Below the pieces are notes generated by a model. The model saw nothing but the letters and a program-made list of their open reading frames with translations. It had not been told where the DNA came from and searched no databases. Below are positions 8,091-15,739 of a stretch of 64,000 nt of DNA, piece by piece. Numbering within the stretch: position 1 is the first letter of the stretch; the number at the start of each line of letters is the position of its first letter. Source of the stretch: Cryobacterium sp. BB307 (lineage in GTDB: Bacteria > Actinomycetota > Actinomycetes > Actinomycetales > Microbacteriaceae); the NCBI RefSeq assembly GCF_012274275.1, contig NZ_JAANZA010000001.1, forward strand, positions 620,001 to 684,000. The letters run 5' to 3'. A program made the translations under genes and the position numbers.

Positions 8091-8723
8091 GTGGCAGAGA
8101 AGAAGCGACGACGCGTCTGGGTGTGGGTCGTCGCCGGTATCGCCGCCCTGATCCTGGTGCTCGCCGCGGTCGTTGTCGTGCCGATTGTCACCCATCAGCC
8201 GCAAGGTTCGAGCGGTCAGGTTACCCCGCAGGACGGCGAATGGCCGACCGCGGTAGAAGCGACGGGGGATGACGGCCGCAAGCGAACGCTGAGCGTCGAA
8301 GCGGAAAGCGGCGAGGTCGACACGGCCGCCATTGCGCCTGGGGACCGCCTCGTCGTCACCGGCAGCGGATTCGACGCGCGCCAGGGCATCTACGTCGCGA
8401 TCTGCAAGATCCCAGAACCGGATGAGAAGCCAGGACCGTGCCTCGGCGGCATCCCGGATCAGGAGCAGCAGGACGTCGCAGAGGGCACCGTGCAGTGGGC
8501 GCCCTCGAACTGGATCAACGACGACTGGGCGTGGAAGCTGTTCGGTGCCCGCAGCTACGACAACGCGGCCGATGGTGCCTTCACCGCCTACCTCGAGGTC
8601 GGCGACCCCGTCGGCGAGGGTGTCGACTGCCGCGAGGATGCCTGTGGCATCTTCACGCGCAATGACCACACCGCGCTGAACGACCGGGTGCAGGACCTCT
8701 ACCTGCCGGTGGGGTTCCGATAG
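8091..8723 (+). CDS. Membrane-anchored extracellular protein with neocarzinostatin/HtaA-like segment
   Basis: About 210 aa. After a basic head (VAEKKRRRVWV) comes one membrane span, residues 10-32 (AGIAALILVLAAVVVVPIV). The rest is outside. The mature domain contains VDTAAIAPGDRLVVTGSGF and QGIYVAICKIP, resembling the Ig-like 'GxGFdp..GIYVA' segment seen with actinobacterial neocarzinostatin-like and HtaA-associated proteins. Cysteine pairs near CKIP/PCLGG and DCREDACGIF could form disulfides. The GTG at 8091 is preferred to the upstream TTG 8085, which adds only MG. No ligand can be assigned. Confidence 0.6.
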   Translation: MAEKKRRRVWVWVVAGIAALILVLAAVVVVPIVTHQPQGSSGQVTPQDGEWPTAVEATGDDGRKRTLSVEAESGEVDTAAIAPGDRLVVTGSGFDARQGIYVAICKIPEPDEKPGPCLGGIPDQEQQDVAEGTVQWAPSNWINDDWAWKLFGARSYDNAADGAFTAYLEVGDPVGEGVDCREDACGIFTRNDHTALNDRVQDLYLPVGFR

Positions 8724-8731
8724 CCCCTTCG

Positions 8732-8815
8732 CTGGTCGAGCCTGCCGAGACCCTCGCGCGGGTCTTCCATCCGTGCGCGGGTGTTGCAACACCCGCGCAC
8801 GGCGGAAACACCCGC
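8732..8815. repeat. Composite extragenic repeat with perfect 32-bp palindrome
   Basis: TGGTCGAGCCTGCCGAGACC (8732-8751) is followed by a perfect palindrome at 8771-8802 with arm CCGTGCGCGGGTGTTG and no loop, then a third partial arm (ACACCCGCGCACGG). It lies between convergent genes and could end transcription in both directions. The same two-module layout recurs at 19750-19827. Confidence 0.8.
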
Positions 8816-8825
8816 GCACGGCGAA

Positions 8826-9434
8826 CTAGAACAGGTCCGCGCGGATCTGATCCAGCCGCGCTTTGAGGTCGCGCACCAGGTCGTCGCCGAGCTCCCCGCG
8901 CACCGCACGCTGCCGCAGGTCCGTGCGCACGTTGAGCCGGAACTCGTTCAACGCGAGCTCCGCATCCCGCAGCGCGCCGCGCGCGCCCAGCTGGGTCTCC
9001 TTGATGCGCGCATCCGTCGGCTTCCCGGATGCGCGTGCCTCGGTGCGCGCTTCCCGAGCGGCCGCGGCGAGGTCCGCGCGCAGGCTCTTCATCGCCTCGT
9101 TCACGCTGGAGCGCACCTCATCGGCGAGCCGGCGAACGGAGTCGGTGACCTCGCTCTCGATGTCGTCGAGCTCGTGCCGTCGTGACTCGAGCTCGGCGCG
9201 CCCCGCATCCGTGATCGAATAGTCGGTCTTCCGGCCATCCGGGACCTTGGAGACGAGGCCCTCCTCCTCGAGCTTGGCCAGCCGCGGGTAGATCGTGCCG
9301 GCGCTCGGCGTGTAGGTGCCGCCGAAGCGGTCCTCGATCGCCTGGATGATCTCGTAGCCGTGCATCGGACCAGATTCGAGCAGGCTCAGGATGTACAGGC
9401 GCAGAGCGCCGTGGGCAAAGACTGGGGGAGTCAT
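8826..9434 (-). CDS. PadR family transcriptional regulator
   Basis: A 202-aa repressor-type protein with an N-terminal winged helix: LRLYILSLLESGPMHGYEI, GGTYTPSAGTIYPRLAKL (recognition helix) and the wing EGLVSKVPDGRKTDYSITD. This is a textbook PadR domain (residues 10-85). The C-terminal half is a charged helical or coiled-coil region (residues 90-200) for dimerisation. ATG 9434 overlaps the stop of the DUF4097 gene (ATGA), so the two are co-translated. Likely autoregulation: three repeated TATATCGCG boxes lie upstream of the operon at 10286-10347. Confidence 0.9.
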   Translation of the reverse strand: MTPPVFAHGALRLYILSLLESGPMHGYEIIQAIEDRFGGTYTPSAGTIYPRLAKLEEEGLVSKVPDGRKTDYSITDAGRAELESRRHELDDIESEVTDSVRRLADEVRSSVNEAMKSLRADLAAAAREARTEARASGKPTDARIKETQLGARGALRDAELALNEFRLNVRTDLRQRAVRGELGDDLVRDLKARLDQIRADLF

Positions 9435-10243
9435 CACTGGCCTCCGGCTTCGTTCGAGTGGATGACCGCGACATCGCCGCTGACCGTCGATGCGCTGAAC
9501 TCGAGCCAGCGACCGTCGAGCGTGCCGTACTTGCCGGTGTAGGTGCCGCGGATGCCGGCGATCTCCGAGTCGTCGAGCTGCAGTTTCCCGGAGATGGTGT
9601 TGATCTTGTACTGCGCGGGCACACCCGCCTCCAGGCGGAGGGTGACGTTGCCCGACACGCTCTTCGCGCGCACGGAGTCCGGGACGCCGCTGACATCGAG
9701 GAAGACGTCCCCTGACACGCCGTTCGACGAGAGCTTCATGATCTCGCCGCTTGCCGTCAGGTCGCCGCTGACCGACTTTGCGCTGATGTTGCCGTAGTGG
9801 CCGCGCACCGAGATCTCGCCGCTGACGGAGTTCAGTTCCAGGTCGCCGTAGACGTTGTCGACGACTACCTCGCCGCTCACGGTGCTGATGCGCGCGTCCT
9901 CGGTGAGGCCGCTGATGAGCGCTCCCGCCGACACGACGCCGAAGTTCAGGGCGATGTCGCGCGGGACCATGATGCTCACATGCACGCTTGAGTTGCCGCG
10001 GAACGCCTTGAACACACTGACGAAGTCGTCCCAGTTGCGCTGCGCGTGGTCCACTTCGAGGGTATCGCCGACAATCTCGACGCGCAGTGGTTTGCCGTGC
10101 ACCGAGTGCACTTCGACGCGAGCGCTCGGCTCGTCGTGGCCGACGATGTCGATCTGGCCGCCGATGAGGCCCACCTTCAGCTTGCGGACGCTCTCGAAGT
10201 CGATGACCTTCTCGCCTTCGATCAGCCACTTCTCTGTTGCCAT
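9434..10243 (-). CDS. DUF4097 beta-strand repeat protein
   Basis: 269 aa starting MATEKWLIEGEKVIDFE at ATG 10243, with GGAAGG seven bases upstream. Most of the protein is a series of short beta repeats containing VSG (VSGEVVVDNVYGDLELN, SVSGEISVRGHYGN, SVSGDLTASGEIM, VSGDVFLDVSG). These build a right-handed beta-helix-like DUF4097 (adhesin-like) fold. There is no signal peptide, so it probably acts in the cytoplasm, perhaps at the membrane. It is paired with a PadR gene, as DUF4097 and PadR/phage-shock-like proteins often are, which suggests a stress-responsive role. Biochemical role is unknown. Confidence 0.85.
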   Translation of the reverse strand: MATEKWLIEGEKVIDFESVRKLKVGLIGGQIDIVGHDEPSARVEVHSVHGKPLRVEIVGDTLEVDHAQRNWDDFVSVFKAFRGNSSVHVSIMVPRDIALNFGVVSAGALISGLTEDARISTVSGEVVVDNVYGDLELNSVSGEISVRGHYGNISAKSVSGDLTASGEIMKLSSNGVSGDVFLDVSGVPDSVRAKSVSGNVTLRLEAGVPAQYKINTISGKLQLDDSEIAGIRGTYTGKYGTLDGRWLEFSASTVSGDVAVIHSNEAGGQ

Positions 10244-10285
10244 CGTTGTCGCCTTCCTTCGCATCCGATTGCCGGAGCCTCGAGT

Positions 10286-10347
10286 TATATCGCGTTGTGT
10301 GGAAGTCACGCTATATCGCGTCTCGTGCGCTGTCAAGCTATATCGCG
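10286..10347 (-). promoter_or_regulatory. Three tandem TATATCGCG boxes, probable PadR operator
   Basis: TATATCGCG occurs at 10286-10294, 10312-10320 and 10339-10347, at 26-27 bp spacing. On the minus strand they read CGCGATATA. The middle box is preceded by TTGACA about 15 bp upstream and ends in TATAGC, so a sigma-70-type promoter for the DUF4097-padR operon would be covered by bound PadR. This is inferred from layout. Confidence 0.55.
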
Positions 10348-10366
10348 TTTGAAGTTCCTGAACCCC

Positions 10367-10395
10367 TTGACCTTGACGCAGCGTCAACGTTTAGC
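10367..10395 (+). promoter_or_regulatory. MerR-type promoter with TTGACGC-A-GCGTCAA operator
   Basis: TTGACC (-35, 10367-10372) and TTTAGC (-10, 10390-10395) enclose the perfect palindrome TTGACGCAGCGTCAA (10373-10387). The ATG at 10404 follows the -10 by eight bases without a Shine-Dalgarno, so the transcript is probably leaderless. The arrangement is typical of autoregulated TipA-like MerR genes. Confidence 0.65.
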
Positions 10396-10403
10396 GTGAA
10401 GAC

Positions 10404-11759
10404 ATGGACGTGAAGGTACTCGACTGGTCCATCCAGGACATCGCCCGGCTGGCCGGCACCACCAGTCGGACGCTGCGGCACTACGACGACATCGGCCTGC
10501 TGCGACCGACCCGGATCGGCGGGAACGGCTACCGCTACTACGACGCGGATGCGCTCACGAGACTGCAGCGCATCCTGCTCCTCCGTGAACTCGGGCTGGG
10601 TCTGCCAGAAATCGCCCGCGTGCTGGATGGGCGCAGCGACAACGTGGAGGCCCTCGTCACCCACCTCGAGTGGTTGCGCAGGGAGCAAGAACGGCTCAAC
10701 CGCCAGATCGGCGCGGTTGAGACGACCATCGAGAAACTGAAAGGAGGTGGACAACTGATGGCAGAGGAGATGTTCGACGGCTTCGACCACACCCAGTACA
10801 AGGACGAGGTCGTCCGGAAGTGGGGCAAGGATGCCTACGCGAAGAGCGACGCATGGTGGCGCTCGCAGACCGATCACGAGAAGCGTGACTGGAAGCGGCG
10901 CGCCGAGGAGCTCGGCGCGGCATGGATCGCGACCTGGAAGTCCGGCGTGACGCCGGACAGCGACGAGGCCCAGGCGGTCGCGCAGCGGCACTTCGACTGG
11001 TTGCGCGGCATCCCGGGAACCCCGGGCGGCGGCGGTGCCGGACCGACGAAGGAGTACTTCGCCGGGCTCGGCGAGATGTACGTGGCTGATGAGCGCTTCG
11101 GGGCGAACTACGGCGGCCCGGAGGGTGCAGCGTTCGTGCGCGACACCATGCGCGTCTACGCCGACCGCAACCTGTACCCCTACTGCACGGCGCCGGTTGC
11201 TGTGTCGGCGGATGCGCGTGGCGTAGCCGCCGGCACGAGCAGCAGCGGCATGAAGAAGCCCGCGAGCGGCCCGATCAGCAGCGCGAACGCCAGCGTGCCG
11301 ACGCCGACGTTGCCGCCAAGGAGCCAGCCGACGATCAGCACCACCACTTCGATGCCGGTGCGCACGACCCAGATCGGCCATCCGGTCACTCGGTGCAGAC
11401 CCGTCATGAGGCCATCGCGCGGGCCGGGGCCGAAGCGCGCTCCTATATACATGCCGGTGGCCAGGCCTATGGTCACGAGACCCGCCGCCAGCATCACGAT
11501 GCTCCAGAACAGGTCCGGTGCCGGCGCGAACCAGGCGAGGCCGACATCCGCCCACACGCCGACGAGCACCGCATTGGCGATCGTGCCGATGCCCGGCTTC
11601 TGCCGCAGCGGGATCCACAGCAGCAGCACCACGACGCTCGTCGCGATGACGATCACGCCGAACGGGATCCCGGTGTGCAACTGGATGCCCTGGGTGAGCA
11701 CATCCCACGGTGCGATGCCGATCTGCGCGCGCACCATGAGCGCGATGCCGATCCCGTAA
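10404..11759 (+). CDS. MerR family regulator with TipAS domain, C-terminus read through
   Basis: Residues 8-75 are a MerR winged helix (IQDIARLAGTTSRTLRHYDD, NGYRYYDADALTRLQ), followed by a coiled-coil linker (EWLRREQERLNRQIGAVE). Residues 125-255 are a TipAS antibiotic-recognition domain, ending FVRDTMRVYADRNL near 11173, where this family normally stops. The frame stays open for about 195 further codons, antisense to the yczE-like gene, until 11759. That tail (rich in Ser, Pro and Thr) has no protein-like pattern. The functional protein probably ends near residue 258, with its stop lost by mutation, frameshift or sequencing error. Confidence 0.75.
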   Translation: MDVKVLDWSIQDIARLAGTTSRTLRHYDDIGLLRPTRIGGNGYRYYDADALTRLQRILLLRELGLGLPEIARVLDGRSDNVEALVTHLEWLRREQERLNRQIGAVETTIEKLKGGGQLMAEEMFDGFDHTQYKDEVVRKWGKDAYAKSDAWWRSQTDHEKRDWKRRAEELGAAWIATWKSGVTPDSDEAQAVAQRHFDWLRGIPGTPGGGGAGPTKEYFAGLGEMYVADERFGANYGGPEGAAFVRDTMRVYADRNLYPYCTAPVAVSADARGVAAGTSSSGMKKPASGPISSANASVPTPTLPPRSQPTISTTTSMPVRTTQIGHPVTRCRPVMRPSRGPGPKRAPIYMPVARPMVTRPAASITMLQNRSGAGANQARPTSAHTPTSTALAIVPMPGFCRSGIHSSSTTTLVAMTITPNGIPVCNWMPWVSTSHGAMPICARTMSAMPIP

Positions 11760-11818
11760 AGGAACAGCCCCACGGCGAGTTGCGCGATGCGGCGGGTCAT
11801 GGTGAGGCCGGGGGACAT
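11180..11818 (-). CDS. YczE/YyaS/YitT family membrane protein
   Basis: An integral membrane protein of 212 aa with five or six hydrophobic spans. The N-terminal MTRRIAQLAVGLFLYGIGIA and RAQIGIAPWDVLTQGI, plus GPGPRDGLMTGLHRVTG, are family hallmarks. Homologues sit in gene clusters for transport or antibiotic modification, but no biochemical activity is firm. I chose ATG 11818, with AGGAG about 12 bases upstream, over TTG 11854 and ATG 11800. The gene is convergent with, and fully overlaps, the extended MerR frame. It is divergent from the RND permease, with 108 bp between starts. Confidence 0.8.
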   Translation of the reverse strand: MSPGLTMTRRIAQLAVGLFLYGIGIALMVRAQIGIAPWDVLTQGIQLHTGIPFGVIVIATSVVVLLLWIPLRQKPGIGTIANAVLVGVWADVGLAWFAPAPDLFWSIVMLAAGLVTIGLATGMYIGARFGPGPRDGLMTGLHRVTGWPIWVVRTGIEVVVLIVGWLLGGNVGVGTLAFALLIGPLAGFFMPLLLVPAATPRASADTATGAVQ

Positions 11819-11926
11819 GGGGTAATCCAACTCCTGCGAATGGGGGATCGCCAAAACGGCGACGTAACTTCGAGTTCAACCGCGGATGGAATACTGGAAT
11901 TCCCTTGCTTCGCTCTTTGGAGTCCC

Positions 11927-14900
11927 GTGCATCTACTCGCCGTGTTCAGCCTGCGCAACCGTGCGCTCATCGCACTCGTGACTGTTGTTGCGGCAGTCTT
12001 CGGCGGCCTCGCAATGACTTCGCTCAAGCAAGAACTGATCCCCTCGGTTTCGCTGCCGCGGATGGTCATCATCACGACCTATCCGGGAGCGGCGCCCGAA
12101 GTGGTCAACGAGGATGTCAGCTCGCCGATCGAGGCTGCCATCCAGGGCGTCGAGGGGCTTGAGGGCACCATCGCGACCTCGACAACGAACGCGTCGACCG
12201 TCACCGCGTCATTCGCTTACGGAACCGACATCCCGTCCGCGGAGCAGAAGGTGCAGTTGGCGATCAACCGCATCAAGTCGACCCTGCCCGAGGACGTCGA
12301 CCCGCGCATCGTCACCGGCAGCCTCGATGACTTCCCGGTCATCCAGCTCGCCGTGACGAGCGACCTCGACGAGGCGGAACTCGCGAGCCTCATCGAGACC
12401 TCGACCCTCGCCGAGCTGCAGAAGATCGACGGCGTGCGCGAGGCAAGCCTGCTCGGCGCGCGCGGTCAGCGCGTCGTCATCGAACCGGATGCTGCAGCGC
12501 TCGCCGCAGCGAGACTGAGCCCGCAAGCCATCCGCGACGCACTCGACGCCAACGGCGCGCTGCTGCCGGCCGGTTCCATCACTGAGGGCGACAGCACCCT
12601 CACGGTGCAGGCAGGCGCGCGCATCCAAACGGCCGCGGACCTCTCCTCCCTCCCCATCGTCGGTGCGCCGACCACGCTCACCATCGCCGACGTCTCGACG
12701 GTCAGCGTGGTCGACAACCCGGTCACTGGCATCTCGCGCGTGAACGGCGAACCCGCGGTGACCATCGGCGTCACCAAGACACCGGACGGCAACACCGTTG
12801 CGGTGTCGCACGCGGTGAACGACCAGCTAGATCAGCTCGCCGCCGACCTCGGCTCCGGCACGACCTTCACGGTCGTGTTCGACCAGGCGCCGTACATCGA
12901 GGACTCGATCGAGTCGCTCGCCACCGAGGGAGTGCTCGGGCTCATCTTCGCGGTCATCGTCATCCTGGTCTTCCTCCTGTCGATCCGTTCGACGCTGGTG
13001 ACCGCGATCTCAATCCCCGTTTCGGTGCTGATCGCCTTCATCGGCATGCAGGCATCCGGCTACACGCTCAACATCATCACGCTGGGCGCGCTGACCATCG
13101 CGATCGGTCGTGTGGTCGACGACTCGATCGTGGTGATCGAGAACATCAAGCGGCACCTTGGACTGGGCGAGCCCAAGCTGCAGGCCATCCTCACCGCGGT
13201 GAAGGAGGTCGCCGCGGCCATCACCGCGTCGACCGTGACCACCGTCGCGGTGTTCCTGCCGCTGGCGCTGGTCGGCGACATCACCGGCGAACTGTTCCGC
13301 CCGTTCGCGTTCACCGTCACGCTCGCGCTGGGTGCGTCGCTGTTCGTTGCCCTGACGATCGTGCCGGTGCTCGCCTACTGGTTCCTGCCGCGGAAGCCGC
13401 GCGCCGAGGTGAAGCTGTCGGATGAGGACGAGCTGGCCCGGCCCACCCTGCTGCAGCGGATGTACCTGCCGGTCATCCGGTGGACACTCCGGATGCCCGC
13501 CGTCACGCTCATCGGCGCCCTGGTCGTGCTCGCCGGCACCATCGCACTGATTCCGACCATGAAGACCAACTTCATCGGCAACAGCGGGCAGAACACCATC
13601 ACCGTGCTGCAGTCGCTGCCCCGCGGAACGAGCCTCGAGGCTCAGGATGCTGCGGCTGGCGAGGTCGAGGACACGCTGCTGGCGATCGAAGGGGTCGACA
13701 CCGTGCAGCTCTCGATCTCCGGTGGCGGCTCCCTCGCAGCGGCATTCGGTGGCGGCAACGACATCACCTTCTCCATCACCACCGACCCGGACGCCGACCA
13801 GGACGCGCTGCGCGAGACCGTGCGCGATGAATTGGAGAGCCTCCGCGATGTCGGGGACGTGACCCTCGGGTCGGAAGGGTCGGCTTTCGCGTCATCCGAC
13901 ATCGACATCGACATCACCGCCAACAACCAGACCGACCTGCGCAGCGCGGCCGACGATGTGCTCGCTGCCGTCGAGGGCCTCGACGTCACTGCCGAGGCGT
14001 TCAGCAACCTCTCCGAGACGCAGCCCTACATCGCCGTGGTGGTCGACCGCGCCAAGGCCGCGTCGGTCGGTCTCACCGAGTTCGCGGTCGGCGCGATGGT
14101 CTCCGGTGCGATGCAGCCGGTGCCCGCAGGCAGCGCGGTCATCGACGAGAAGACGATGTCGATCTACATCACGACCGGCAACGCGCCGGCGACGCTGGAT
14201 CAGCTGCGGGCGTTCGCGGTCCCGACCGCTGCCGGTCCGCTGCCGCTGTCCGAACTGGCCAGCGTCGAGCAGGCGGACGGCCCAGCGTCGATCACCACCA
14301 TCCGGGGCCTTCGCGCAGCGACCGTCACCGTGACTCCGGGGCTGGACGATGTCGGCACTGCGTCATCCGTCATCCAGGAGGCAGTGGACGGCCTCGACCT
14401 GCCCGCGGGAACGAGCGTCGAACTCGGCGGCGTCACCGCGCAGCAGACGGATGCCTTCCAACAGCTGGGCATCGCGCTGCTGGTGGCGATCCTGATCGTC
14501 TACGTCGTCATGGTGGCGATGTTCAAGAGCCTGCGGCAGCCGCTGCTGCTGCTCATCTCGGTGCCGTTCGCGGCGACCGGCGGTGTGCTGTTGCAGGTCG
14601 CCTCCGGCGTGCCGCTCGGTGTGCCGTCCCTCATCGGTGTGCTCATGCTCATCGGCATCGTGGTGACGAACGCGATCGTGCTCGTCGACCTGGTCAACCA
14701 GTACCGGGAGCGGGGCATGCGCGTCGGCGACGCGATCGTGCACGGCGCGGCTCGACGCCTGCGGCCGATTCTGATGACGGCGCTGGCCACGATCTTCGCG
14801 CTGCTGCCGATGGCGATCGGGCTCACCGGCGAGGGCGGTTTCATCTCGCAGCCGCTCGCGATCGTGGTGATCGGCGGTCTCGTGTCGTCGACGCTGCTCA

Positions 14901-14992
14901 CCCTCGTGGTGCTGCCGGTGCTGTACTACCTCGTCGAGGGGGCAAAGGAGCGCCGGCTGGAGCGCCGCCAGGCGAAGGTGGCCGCAGCCTAG
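11927..14992 (+). CDS. RND (AcrB/SwrC-like) efflux permease
   Basis: About 1021 aa with the AcrB layout. TM1 is at residues 10-30 (NRALIALVTVVAAVFGGLAM). A large outer loop (40-330, IITTYPGAAPEVVNEDVSSP) precedes the TM2-6 block with GRVVDDSIVVIENIKRHL. After TM7 (about 525) comes a second loop and the TM8-12 block, with VLMLIGIVVTNAIVLVDLVN. The Asp pair of the proton relay is in the TM4 VVDDS motif. GTG 11927 is preceded by GGAG. There is no membrane-fusion or outer-channel gene nearby, as expected for a monoderm, so it resembles Bacillus SwrC/YerP. The substrate is unknown. Confidence 0.93.
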   Translation: MHLLAVFSLRNRALIALVTVVAAVFGGLAMTSLKQELIPSVSLPRMVIITTYPGAAPEVVNEDVSSPIEAAIQGVEGLEGTIATSTTNASTVTASFAYGTDIPSAEQKVQLAINRIKSTLPEDVDPRIVTGSLDDFPVIQLAVTSDLDEAELASLIETSTLAELQKIDGVREASLLGARGQRVVIEPDAAALAAARLSPQAIRDALDANGALLPAGSITEGDSTLTVQAGARIQTAADLSSLPIVGAPTTLTIADVSTVSVVDNPVTGISRVNGEPAVTIGVTKTPDGNTVAVSHAVNDQLDQLAADLGSGTTFTVVFDQAPYIEDSIESLATEGVLGLIFAVIVILVFLLSIRSTLVTAISIPVSVLIAFIGMQASGYTLNIITLGALTIAIGRVVDDSIVVIENIKRHLGLGEPKLQAILTAVKEVAAAITASTVTTVAVFLPLALVGDITGELFRPFAFTVTLALGASLFVALTIVPVLAYWFLPRKPRAEVKLSDEDELARPTLLQRMYLPVIRWTLRMPAVTLIGALVVLAGTIALIPTMKTNFIGNSGQNTITVLQSLPRGTSLEAQDAAAGEVEDTLLAIEGVDTVQLSISGGGSLAAAFGGGNDITFSITTDPDADQDALRETVRDELESLRDVGDVTLGSEGSAFASSDIDIDITANNQTDLRSAADDVLAAVEGLDVTAEAFSNLSETQPYIAVVVDRAKAASVGLTEFAVGAMVSGAMQPVPAGSAVIDEKTMSIYITTGNAPATLDQLRAFAVPTAAGPLPLSELASVEQADGPASITTIRGLRAATVTVTPGLDDVGTASSVIQEAVDGLDLPAGTSVELGGVTAQQTDAFQQLGIALLVAILIVYVVMVAMFKSLRQPLLLLISVPFAATGGVLLQVASGVPLGVPSLIGVLMLIGIVVTNAIVLVDLVNQYRERGMRVGDAIVHGAARRLRPILMTALATIFALLPMAIGLTGEGGFISQPLAIVVIGGLVSSTLLTLVVLPVLYYLVEGAKERRLERRQAKVAAA

Positions 14993-15031
14993 ACACAGCG
15001 CATTTTCAGACGCGGCGCGTACGTTCCCGCG

Positions 15032-15739
15032 GTGCCCTTTCGTCGACCCGAGGCATCCGCGCCCACGACCTCACGCGAGCCCGAAGCGCGCCGACCGCGC
15101 GTCCCCCGCCTGCCCCGCCACGCGTCGGCGGTGCTCGCGATAGGCTCAGCGGCCATCGCGCTGTCTTTGGTCGCGCTGTACGCGGCGACGCCATCCGACA
15201 ACCACGCCGTCTATGGCGCCGCGACTGCGGAGGAACTGCAACCACCGCAGACGTTGACGGTTCCTGATGACCTGGTCCCGGTGAGCGTCGTCCGTGATGG
15301 CTATTCGGTGACGCCCGGGCACGCCACCTACGTCGCCGGTGGCACCAACCACGACTGGGCGAAGTTGGTGCTGAACATCGGCGGGTGGCCGGTGACCGAG
15401 AACAACGTCACCGTCATCACCCGCTGGATGCGGCAGGAGAACTACATCGACAGCTGGTGGAACCGCAACAATCCGTTGAATAACGGATGGGGCTCAGGGG
15501 GCGGCTCCGGGCTCGGCAGCTACCCGAATCTGCAGGTCGCCGCCTCGAACGCGGTCGAGGCCCTCAACTCGCTGCCCGGCTACCGGCCCATCGTCGAGGC
15601 GTTCGCGGCATCCGCACCCACCGACGTGACCGAACGGGCCATCTGGGCCTCACCGTGGGCGAGTGGCCACTACAACAATGGGGCGCACTGGCATTACACG
15701 CCCGTGCCGGTGATCAAGGCGCCGCCGGGCGCCTGGTAA
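15032..15739 (+). CDS. Secreted protein with lysozyme-like WMRQEN motif
   Basis: 235 aa with a long basic head, one hydrophobic segment at residues 30-54 (ASAVLAIGSAAIALSLVAL), then an exported domain. WAKLVLNIGGWPVTENNVT, then ITRWMRQENYIDSWWNRNN, PLNNGW and a run of glycines suggest a small lysozyme- or glucosaminidase-like fold with the Glu in MRQEN as a candidate acid. This is motif resemblance only. It ends just before the convergent DUF2510 gene, which abuts at 15740. The GTG at 15032 follows CCCGCG, a weak ribosome-binding site. Confidence 0.5.
   Translation: MPFRRPEASAPTTSREPEARRPRVPRLPRHASAVLAIGSAAIALSLVALYAATPSDNHAVYGAATAEELQPPQTLTVPDDLVPVSVVRDGYSVTPGHATYVAGGTNHDWAKLVLNIGGWPVTENNVTVITRWMRQENYIDSWWNRNNPLNNGWGSGGGSGLGSYPNLQVAASNAVEALNSLPGYRPIVEAFAASAPTDVTERAIWASPWASGHYNNGAHWHYTPVPVIKAPPGAW

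Noticed and set aside
8826-10229. 467-codon minus-strand frame merging PadR with upstream sequence
   Set aside because: The PadR domain starts at ATG 9434. The part upstream is a shadow of the DUF4097 gene in another frame, which shows clear VSG repeats.
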